A stretch of DNA of 64,000 nt from positions 248,001 through 312,000 of the forward strand of contig NZ_PDCG01000002.1 of the NCBI RefSeq assembly GCF_003315635.1. The letters are read 5' to 3'. The notes beneath the pieces are model-generated. The model made no database searches, had not been told where the DNA came from, and saw only the letters and a program-made list of their open reading frames with translations. Shown here piece after piece: positions 57,477 to 64,000 of this stretch; within the stretch, counting starts at the first letter, position 1, and each line of letters starts with the position of its first letter. The stretch is from Bifidobacterium aemilianum. Its GTDB lineage: Bacteria > Actinomycetota > Actinomycetes > Actinomycetales > Bifidobacteriaceae. A program made the position numbers and the translations under genes.

Positions 57477-59999
57477 ATGACTGAAGCTGTGGAGAATCCC
57501 CTGGGGCAGACGATCGACGGGCGCTACGACATCGTTCGTAAGATCGCGGACGGCGGTATGGCTACGGTCTATGAGGCGCGGGATAACAGGCTTGATCGCA
57601 GGGTCGCCATCAAGGTCATGCATACGCAGCTGGCCCAAGGGCCCCATCGGGAGCAGTTCGTTCAACGCTTCCAACGGGAGGCCCGATCCGCCGCCTCCAT
57701 CGCCAACGCCCATATCGTGCAGGTCTACGACACCGGCGAGTTCCAAGGCCTGGACTACCTGGTCATGGAATATGTGCATGGGGTCAACCTCCGCCACGAG
57801 ATGAACCAGCAGGTCACCTTCACCGTGCGTGAGACCCTGCGCATCGTCTCCCAGACTCTTGATGGGCTGGCCGCCGCCCACCGGGCCGGCCTGGTCCACC
57901 GGGACATCAAGCCCGAGAACATCCTGCTCAACGACCGTGGCCACGTGCAGATCACCGACTTCGGCCTGGCCAAGGCCGTCTCCCAGGCCACCCTCTCCTC
58001 CACCGGCATGCTGCTGGGAACGGCCGCCTACCTGGCCCCCGAGATGATCGCCGACAACCTGGCCACACCCCAGGGCGACCTGTATTCCGTAGGCATCATG
58101 GCCTGGGAGATGCTGACCGGCCAGGTGCCCTTCCAGTCGGACAACCCTGTGACCCTGGTCTTCAAACATGTGCATGAGGATGTGCCCTCGCTCCTGACCC
58201 TGTGCCCAGAGCTGGACCCGGCCGTGGCTGAGTTCATAGGGCAGCTGTGCGCCCGCAAGGTGGAAGACCGGCCCGATGATGCCGGTCAGGCTTCGGCCAT
58301 GCTGCGCAAACTGACCTCAACCCTGGCCATTGATTCCTGGCTCTACCGGCGGGGCCCCAAGCTGGCGGCCGCAGGCGGCCAGGAGACCGGACTTAAGGCG
58401 GGTATCCTGGCCGCGTCAGCTGGAAAAAATGCTGGACAAGAGACAACAGCCGTCCCAGCAGCCAGCCCTGCCAGCGGCACCACTCCCAATCACGGTGCTG
58501 ACGATGCCGCAGTCGGCATCAGCCATGAGGAAGCCAATCGCCCACTGCCTTCCGCCGCCTCACCTGCCCCAGAGGAAGGCAAGCCCAGTCACAGCGACCC
58601 TGAAGCAAATACAGGTTCAGATTCGACCCTACCGGTTGCCGTACAGGCGACTGGCGACAGTGGCCAGCCTGCTCAGGCTTGGGAAGATCAGTATGCCGGA
58701 CAGTCCGATGGTCCGGTCAAACAGGACGGACCGACCAATCAAGCGGCCTGGCAGACTTCCGTCCTGCCGCCAGCAGACCAGCCCACACAGGACCTGGCAG
58801 GCGCGAATCAAGCCCCCAATCAGGCCCAGGGACAGACCGCCCGCGCCGGCAGGTCCTCCGCATATCGTCCCCAGCGCTTCGCCCAGACCCAAACCATCGC
58901 CACTGCAACTATGAGTGAGGGCGGCACCGCAGACCTCATTATCAGTCCGGCAACGGAAGATTCCATCACAGGCCAGTCCGTGGACCCAACCACTGGGCAG
59001 GCCAGGGAAGTGCGGGGTCATAAGAGCCATAAGGGCCTGATCATCGGCCTGGTCGCATTCCTCATACTTGCCTCACTGGGTGGCGGCAGCGGCTGGTGGT
59101 ACTTCATGGGCCCCGGCAGCTACTGGACCATGCCCAAACCCAGCGACCTGACCTGCCCCGACCAGGGCGTCTGCACCATCAGCGATGTGTCCTGGGACTC
59201 CTACGAGAGCACCCTGAAGGTTGCCGGCATCCCCTACCGGATCTCCAAGGACTACAGTGACAACGTGGCCAAGGGCAAGGTCATCTCCACCGACCCTGAT
59301 GCCGTGGGCTCCAGGGTCTCCAAGCGGCATGAGCAGCCGGTGAAGGTGGTCATCTCCCGGGGTATCGAACAGGCCACCGTCCCCAAGGATATCGACAATT
59401 CAGCCTCAGTGGCGGGAAAGGACCCCATCGCCGCCCTCAAGCGTGCCGGCTTCAGCAGGATCGACCACCAAGACGACAAGGACCAGTACAGCGAGACCCT
59501 GCCCGCCGGCGCCCTGGTCAGCATCGACCCACAGCCTGGTAGCACCGTCAACCATAACCAGACCGTACACCTGGTGCTCTCCAAGGGTCCCATGCCCGTC
59601 TCCATGCCTGACGTGCTGGGCCGCGACAAGGACCAGGCCCAGACCGCCTTCGACGATGCCAAGCTCAGGCCCTCCTACAGCGAGGAGTTCAGCGATACCG
59701 TGCCCGCCGGTTCAGTCATCTCCGCCTCGGTCGACAAGGGTGCCCAGCTCCACTGGGGTGACGAGGTGAAGGTGGTCGTCTCAAAGGGCCCCGAGACCGT
59801 CACCCTGCCGGATGTGCGGGGCAAGGATGCCAATGAGGCGCAAAAGATCTTGGAGGCCCTGGGTCTGCAGGTGAAGGTTTCAGCTCCCCTGCTTGATTTC
59901 ACGCATGTGGTGCGTTTCCAGGATCCGGCACCGGGCCAACAGGTTCGGGTCCGCGACGACCAAGGCAAGAAAACCGTCATCACCCTCACCGTGGTCTGA
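57477..59999 (+). CDS. pknB: Serine/threonine protein kinase with PASTA repeats (PknB/StkP-like)
   Basis: 840 residues. The kinase domain (about 18-275) has IADGGMATVYEARDNRLDRR, the Lys in RVAIKVMHTQL, the catalytic loop LVHRDIKPENILLND and the DFG segment ITDFGLAKAV. A long Gln/Ala/Pro-rich juxtamembrane linker precedes one membrane helix at about 519-541 (GLIIGLVAFLILASLGGG). Four PASTA repeats follow (e.g. VSMPDVLGRDKDQAQTAFDD and VTLPDVRGKDANEAQKILEA). It senses wall fragments or lipid II outside and phosphorylates division and wall proteins inside. In many actinobacteria it sits with wall genes, but here it lies between a polyprenyl synthetase and an acyltransferase. Confidence 0.97.
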   Translation: MTEAVENPLGQTIDGRYDIVRKIADGGMATVYEARDNRLDRRVAIKVMHTQLAQGPHREQFVQRFQREARSAASIANAHIVQVYDTGEFQGLDYLVMEYVHGVNLRHEMNQQVTFTVRETLRIVSQTLDGLAAAHRAGLVHRDIKPENILLNDRGHVQITDFGLAKAVSQATLSSTGMLLGTAAYLAPEMIADNLATPQGDLYSVGIMAWEMLTGQVPFQSDNPVTLVFKHVHEDVPSLLTLCPELDPAVAEFIGQLCARKVEDRPDDAGQASAMLRKLTSTLAIDSWLYRRGPKLAAAGGQETGLKAGILAASAGKNAGQETTAVPAASPASGTTPNHGADDAAVGISHEEANRPLPSAASPAPEEGKPSHSDPEANTGSDSTLPVAVQATGDSGQPAQAWEDQYAGQSDGPVKQDGPTNQAAWQTSVLPPADQPTQDLAGANQAPNQAQGQTARAGRSSAYRPQRFAQTQTIATATMSEGGTADLIISPATEDSITGQSVDPTTGQAREVRGHKSHKGLIIGLVAFLILASLGGGSGWWYFMGPGSYWTMPKPSDLTCPDQGVCTISDVSWDSYESTLKVAGIPYRISKDYSDNVAKGKVISTDPDAVGSRVSKRHEQPVKVVISRGIEQATVPKDIDNSASVAGKDPIAALKRAGFSRIDHQDDKDQYSETLPAGALVSIDPQPGSTVNHNQTVHLVLSKGPMPVSMPDVLGRDKDQAQTAFDDAKLRPSYSEEFSDTVPAGSVISASVDKGAQLHWGDEVKVVVSKGPETVTLPDVRGKDANEAQKILEALGLQVKVSAPLLDFTHVVRFQDPAPGQQVRVRDDQGKKTVITLTVV

Positions 60000-60102
60000 G
60001 GGGCAAAGCGCCGCCGGGTAGGGCGACGGCTTCATTGCCGCCTTACTGCCCTCTGGGGTGCCAGGCTACGTAGGACAGACCCGCAGCTGGCGCCAGCCCA
60101 GC

Positions 60103-60795
60103 TTACCGGGCCTCCTGCTCCACTTGGAGCCGGGCCTTGACCGTCTGGGCGTACTCATCCACGTATTCCTGACCACTCATCTTGCCGATCTCGCCCACCA
60201 GGCGGTCGGTCAAGGTCCGCAGATCCTCGTGGCCGATGGCATCGGCTGGCTTGCGCTCCACCGCAATGGGCTTGCCATAGATGACGGTGGTCGATCCCTT
60301 GCCGGGAATGACCTGCCCAGGCTTCTGTATCTCACGACTGCCGATGATGGCTGTTGGAATCAGCGGGCAGCCGGTCTCCAGGGCCAGCTTGGCCGCACCT
60401 GCATGCCCCCGGTAGAGCCGGCCATCAGGACTGCGCGTGCCCTCCACATGGATGCCGAAGAGATGGCCCGCCTCAAGAATCTCCTTGGCGTGGGCCAGGG
60501 CCCCCAGGGATTTGGACCCGCCGGACCGGTCGACCGGGAATACGCCGACCGAACTGAACCACCACTTCTTGAACTTGCCCTTGATGTCCTTACCCTCAAA
60601 ATACTCTGCCTTGCCCATGAAGTGAATCATCCGGGGGCATGTCAAGGGCAGGAGGGCATCGTCGATCACGGCCAGATGGTTGGCGGCGATGATGGCCCCA
60701 CCGGTCCGTGGAATGTTCTCCAGCCCCTGTGCATGGGGGTTCATACGCATGCGTGCGACCCCGCCCAGGGCCTTGACGAAAAACCAGTAGAGCAC
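60103..60795 (-). CDS. 1-acyl-sn-glycerol-3-phosphate acyltransferase (PlsC family)
   Basis: 230 residues from the GTG at 60793-60795, four bases after GGGGAGG, starting MLYWFFVKALGGVARMRM. The acyltransferase motif NHxxxxD is ANHLAVIDDALLP, block II GVFPVDRSGGS, block III VEGTRSPDGRLYRGHAGAAK, and block IV CPLIPTAIIGS. It acylates lysophosphatidic acid in phospholipid synthesis at the inner membrane face. Codons upstream of the GTG lie in the divergent small membrane protein gene's promoter region and are not family-like. Confidence 0.92.
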   Translation of the reverse strand: MLYWFFVKALGGVARMRMNPHAQGLENIPRTGGAIIAANHLAVIDDALLPLTCPRMIHFMGKAEYFEGKDIKGKFKKWWFSSVGVFPVDRSGGSKSLGALAHAKEILEAGHLFGIHVEGTRSPDGRLYRGHAGAAKLALETGCPLIPTAIIGSREIQKPGQVIPGKGSTTVIYGKPIAVERKPADAIGHEDLRTLTDRLVGEIGKMSGQEYVDEYAQTVKARLQVEQEAR

Positions 60796-60862
60796 CGACC
60801 CTCCCCTTCCTTCTGACGAGTTCCGGCGGCACTTGGCCGCGCTGTTGATTAGAGTAGTGTCT

Positions 60863-61474
60863 ATGACTGACCTCAACAATAGCAAGGCTGACCAACCGGA
60901 CCCCAAGGACGAGCCGGAGCAGGTGGCCGGAACCCCGACACCAGAGGCTGCTGGCGCCGCCGGGAGTGGAGAGGATGATCTTTGGGCAAGCTTCGAGCAG
61001 GAGCATGCCGACGACCTGCAGGACATCGCCGATTCCAAGCATGCCCGTCGTTTCGAGAGGCATATTAAGCGTCAGAAGAAAAAGGCCCTGCTCTCGGTTG
61101 ATGATCTGGACCCCAAGGCCTTCACTGGTGGTTCCCGGTCCAAACGCGGCAAGAACCAGCAGGGCGTCGGGCCGCGTGATTTCACGGGGACCAGCTGGTT
61201 GGACACCGATGACGTGATGGATACCTATGGTGATGACTTCGTACCACCAAACATATCCCTGGGGCACTTTGGTGGCTCCAGATTGGTCTTCTGGATACTC
61301 TTCCTCCTGGGCATCGCAGGATTGATCGCTTCGGTCCTCCTGCCCAATCTCACCCCCCTACTGGGCACCGTATTCGGCCTGTTCGCACTGCTGGGCGGTG
61401 GAGGGCTGCTCTTGGTGCACAAGGGATTCTCCGAAACCAAGGATGACTATTGCGACGACGGCGCACGCGTCTGA
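60863..61474 (+). CDS. Small two-helix membrane protein with acidic N-terminus
   Basis: 203 residues from the ATG at 60863 (MTDLNNSKADQPDPKDEPEQ); codons before it are less likely. A highly charged cytosolic N-terminal half (DDLWASFEQEHADDLQDIAD, then ARRFERHIKRQKKKALLS) is followed by two hydrophobic helices (VFWILFLLGIAGLIASVLLP and LLGTVFGLFALLGGGGLLLV) near the C-terminus. From memory, similar proteins are common in bifidobacteria as membrane proteins of unknown function. It is divergent from the acyltransferase and ends in a hairpin. Confidence 0.75.
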   Translation: MTDLNNSKADQPDPKDEPEQVAGTPTPEAAGAAGSGEDDLWASFEQEHADDLQDIADSKHARRFERHIKRQKKKALLSVDDLDPKAFTGGSRSKRGKNQQGVGPRDFTGTSWLDTDDVMDTYGDDFVPPNISLGHFGGSRLVFWILFLLGIAGLIASVLLPNLTPLLGTVFGLFALLGGGGLLLVHKGFSETKDDYCDDGARV

Positions 61475-61514
61475 AAACCCGGGTGAGCCTGAGCCTCATA
61501 GGGCACGGATACAG

Positions 61515-61553
61515 CTTGCTGGCCATGTCACCATTGATGATACGGCCAGCAAG
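61515..61553. terminator. Hairpin between the membrane-protein gene and trpD
   Basis: CTTGCTGGCC pairs with GGCCAGCAAG around a 19-base loop. It lies between the convergent stops of the small membrane protein (plus) and trpD (minus) and may serve both directions; T-runs are weak. Confidence 0.6.
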
Positions 61554-61583
61554 TGCCAGAGGAAACCCTCGGTCTTGCCTACC

Positions 61584-62630
61584 CTAAGCCAGGGACTGGG
61601 CCAATGAGATCCAGCTGTCCAGGAGACTGGCCGCGCATCCTGAGTCGACGGCTTCCTGGGACATGCCGTATGCCTGCCTGAATCTGTCCTCAAGGCTGCC
61701 TGGGTCCAGCAGATGGCCGTCAGCCACCACGGCCGAGGCGGCATTCAAGAGGGCCGTGGACCGGCAGGGCACGGGCTTGCCGGCCAGGAACTCCCGGAAG
61801 ATGGCCGCATTGACGGGAGGCTTCCCGCCACGGAGGTCTTCCAGATCAACCCGGTCCAGTCCCAAGTCCTCAACCGGGTCGAAGGTCAACTCCCTGACCT
61901 GCCCATCGGCAATCTCCCAAATCGAGACCGGGCCGGTGGGTGCCATCTCATCCAAGCCCTCATGGGAGGTGAAGACCATGCCGTCCTGGCCACGTTTGGC
62001 GTAGACCTGGGCCATGAGAGGGCTCAGACGGCTGTCCGCGCAGCCGATGGCCACATGCTGGGGTCGGGCCGGGTTGGTTAGGGGGCCCAGAACGTTGAAG
62101 ACGCATGGAACACCCAAAGCCGACCTGACGGGCCCCACGAAACGCATGAACGGATGGAAGGTCTTGGCGAAGGCGAAAGTGATGCCGACCTGGTTCCCCA
62201 CCTGGGCCACGGCCTCTGGGGCCAGGTCCAGGGGAAGGCCGAGTTCCTCCAGCACATCCGCGGCCCCGCATTGGGAGGAGGCGGCCCGGTTGCCATGCTT
62301 GGCAATACGCACCCCTGCCGCCGCAGCCACCACGGAACCCATCGTGGAGAGGTTGACGGTGGATGCACCATCGCCGCCGGTGCCGACAATATCGGTCACC
62401 TCCCCCTGCATATCCAGAGGGACGGCGTGGGCCACCATGGCCTGGGCGGCACCCCCGATCTCGGCTGCTGTCAGTCCCAGCTGCTGCTGAGTGGCCAGAA
62501 CAGCGCCGACACTGGCCGGGTCCGCATTGCCCTGCATGAGGTCGTCAACGAACCATCGGGACTCCTCCGCACTCAGGTGGTCGCCTGCGACCAGCTTGGT
62601 CAGAATCATTTTCCAGGTCATCTGAACCAT
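61584..62630 (-). CDS. trpD: Anthranilate phosphoribosyltransferase
   Basis: 348 residues. The PRPP-binding GTGGDGASTVNLSTMGSVVA motif, KHGNRAASSQCGAADVLEEL and GVPCVFNVLGPLTNPARPQH are all typical. It joins anthranilate to PRPP, the second step of tryptophan synthesis. No other trp genes are near, so it is a stand-alone trpD. The ATG at 62630 follows GGAAG; an ATG three codons downstream is an alternative. An inverted repeat with TTGACA boxes lies ~35-55 bases upstream. Confidence 0.96.
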   Translation of the reverse strand: MVQMTWKMILTKLVAGDHLSAEESRWFVDDLMQGNADPASVGAVLATQQQLGLTAAEIGGAAQAMVAHAVPLDMQGEVTDIVGTGGDGASTVNLSTMGSVVAAAAGVRIAKHGNRAASSQCGAADVLEELGLPLDLAPEAVAQVGNQVGITFAFAKTFHPFMRFVGPVRSALGVPCVFNVLGPLTNPARPQHVAIGCADSRLSPLMAQVYAKRGQDGMVFTSHEGLDEMAPTGPVSIWEIADGQVRELTFDPVEDLGLDRVDLEDLRGGKPPVNAAIFREFLAGKPVPCRSTALLNAASAVVADGHLLDPGSLEDRFRQAYGMSQEAVDSGCAASLLDSWISLAQSLA

Positions 62631-62661
62631 GTCACTTCCCTTCCGTGCGGTGGATAGATGG

Positions 62662-62685
62662 TTGACAATACTAGGCTTGTGTCAA
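62662..62685. promoter_or_regulatory. Inverted repeat upstream of trpD
   Basis: TTGACA-N12-TGTCAA, a symmetrical pair that also offers a -35 box in each direction, lies 32-55 bases upstream of trpD. It may be an operator or simply the -35 region of the trpD promoter. Confidence 0.35.
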
Positions 62686-62855
62686 GTCACCCATGGTCCT
62701 TGTCCCATATGCTGGAGCGTAATCTGGCCCGTAAGGCTTGCCAATCCGGCAGGCTCGGCAGACCCTGCTCAGACAGAGCAAGCCCACAGATAGATCCTTG
62801 CAGAGGTCAGCCGGGACCATGCCTGGACCTATAGCGACATGACTCCCGCATATGA

Positions 62856-62889
62856 CTGAGGGGGCCGGGCAAATGGCCGGCCCCCTCAG
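62856..62889. terminator. Terminator of secA
   Basis: CTGAGGGGGCCGG pairs with CCGGCCCCCTCAG around eight bases, ~30 bases past the secA stop. A clear 13-bp GC-rich stem with a weak T-run (GGGTTT, plus side). Confidence 0.7.
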
Positions 62890-62918
62890 GGTTTCAGATC
62901 TTCAGTGCCTGAGTCACC

Positions 62919-64000
62919 TTACTGTTCATTCTGGCCGTGGCACATCTTGTACTTACGGCCTGAGCCACAGGGGCATGGGGCGTTCTTGCCGGTGCCGGGG
63001 AAGGTGCGTCCGTCAGCCCAGGGAGTCTTCAGCTCTTCGCTCTTGGGCTTTTTGCTGGTCGGAACCTTGCCGTCGGCATGGCTGACGGGAGCGGGGCCCA
63101 CGATGACCGAATCATCCACGGGACGCTGGTCGTCATCAGCCGACTCCTGATTCCGTCTGTCGGCCACGGCCTCCACGTCGGCATCCTCATCACGCTGGTC
63201 GGGGTCGGCTGGCCCGGAGGCGGATGTGGCGGCCTCCAGATCGGCTTCCTCGGCACCATGCTCGGACCCAGGAACAATAGGCGATTGCTCGTCGATGTCC
63301 TCGTACAGATCCTGGGTCTCGGATATCTGCTGGATATCCACATGGAAGAGGAGCTGCACGCTCTCCTCCTTGATGGCCTCGACCATGGAGTTGTACATCT
63401 GGAAGCCCTCGCGCTGGTACTCGACCAGGGGGTCGCGCTGACCCATGCCACGCAGGCCGATGCCGTCCTTGAGGTAGTCCATCTCGTAGAGGTGCTCACG
63501 CCACTTGCGGTCCAGCACCGCCAGGACCACACGGCGTTCCAGCTGGCGCAGGGAGTCCTCACCCAGCTGCTCCTCGAGCTCCTGGTAGAGCTTGTCGGCG
63601 TCCTCGACCACCAGCTCCGTGAGCTTCTTGACGGCCTTGTCTCCCTTGAGCTTGGAGACCTCCTCCTTGGCCTCGTCAGCATCGAGCTTGATGGGAAAGA
63701 GGGCGTCGAAGGCTTTGAAGAGACTGTCCCAATCCCAGTCGGCGGCCTTGTCCGAAGCCTTTCCGGCAGCCTTGATGTAGCTCTCGATGGTGTCGGAGAT
63801 GAAACGCTCGATATCCTCGTGAATGTCGGCGCCCTTGAGGACGGCCTGACGCTCCGAGTAGATGACCTTACGCTGCTTGTTCATCACGTCGTCATACTTG
63901 AGGACGTTCTTACGGATCTCGTAGTTGCGCGATTCCACGGTCTTCTGGGCGTTGCGCACACCCTTGGAGACGGACTTAGCCACAATGGGCTCGCCCTCGG
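62919..64000 (-). CDS. secA: Protein translocase subunit SecA (3' part)
   Basis: The C-terminal ~360 residues of SecA; the gene continues past the right edge. Recognised by [20 protein letters not shown], the helical scaffold [23 protein letters not shown] segment (here [20 protein letters not shown]), [18 protein letters not shown], and the C-terminal SEC-C zinc motif [14 protein letters not shown]. SecA is the ATPase motor that drives preproteins through SecYEG and is required for the surface proteins seen in this window. A long acidic linker precedes the zinc motif. The 5' part, including the nucleotide-binding motifs, is not in the window. Confidence 0.97.
   Translation of the reverse strand, partial: EGEPIVAKSVSKGVRNAQKTVESRNYEIRKNVLKYDDVMNKQRKVIYSERQAVLKGADIHEDIERFISDTIESYIKAAGKASDKAADWDWDSLFKAFDALFPIKLDADEAKEEVSKLKGDKAVKKLTELVVEDADKLYQELEEQLGEDSLRQLERRVVLAVLDRKWREHLYEMDYLKDGIGLRGMGQRDPLVEYQREGFQMYNSMVEAIKEESVQLLFHVDIQQISETQDLYEDIDEQSPIVPGSEHGAEEADLEAATSASGPADPDQRDEDADVEAVADRRNQESADDDQRPVDDSVIVGPAPVSHADGKVPTSKKPKSEELKTPWADGRTFPGTGKNAPCPCGSGRKYKMCHGQNEQ

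Overview
The window looks like the chromosome of a Bifidobacterium or a close relative in the Bifidobacteriaceae. It is GC-rich. It carries a fermentative anaerobe's pyruvate formate-lyase pair, several actinobacterial marker families (SepH, DUF3000, DUF4193, DUF4192, a PASTA-domain kinase, ClpP1P2), a separate topoisomerase IV pair (ParC and ParE) and sortase-built pili. Bee-gut origin is possible but is only a guess. Species cannot be read from the sequence alone.

Layout. 1-1.5 kb: a leftward NAD(P)-binding protein, flavodoxin and TetR regulator, with a palindromic operator candidate. 2.3-4.7 kb: a zinc-ribbon, single-pass membrane protein with three repeated ectodomain modules. 4.8-5.9 kb: a gene graveyard in which fragments of an MFS transporter and of GAPDH abut. 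6.3-14.4 kb: tRNA-Arg, clpX, clpP2-clpP1, a ClC channel, trigger factor, RNase D and a DUF3000 protein. 14.8-18.3 kb: pflA and pfl, with several inverted repeats. 18.5-33.5 kb: a small conserved protein, nadE, a cyclophilin, an internalin-like wall protein, rel, dut, DUF4193, sepH, a phosphodiesterase and parC. 33.6-37.4 kb: a heavily decayed Lhr helicase gene with a perfect SOS-type palindrome at its 5' end. 37.4-43.5 kb: an intact pilus locus (tip adhesin, backbone pilin, class C sortase). 43.7-46.7 kb: a second pilus locus in the same orientation, reduced to the adhesin N-terminus and the sortase C-terminus on either side of a dead IS30-type element, followed by an MFS remnant. 47.4-64 kb: an MFS transporter, aspartate ammonia-lyase, parE, the primary sigma factor, DUF4192, a polyprenyl synthetase, a PASTA kinase, an acyltransferase, a small membrane protein, trpD and the 3' part of secA.

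How it works together. Most genes are core: proteolysis and folding (Clp, trigger factor), stringent response (Rel), transcription (sigma factor), chromosome decatenation (ParC, ParE), division and wall signalling (SepH, PASTA kinase) and secretion (SecA). The accessory part concerns the cell surface: sortase-anchored adhesins, a pilus, an internalin-like wall protein and the zinc-ribbon ectodomain protein. The most informative region is 33.6-46.7 kb, where a repair helicase and a duplicate pilus locus have decayed. The IS30 remnant sits exactly at the breakpoint of a multi-kilobase loss. I found no CRISPR array, prophage or complete novel defence system.
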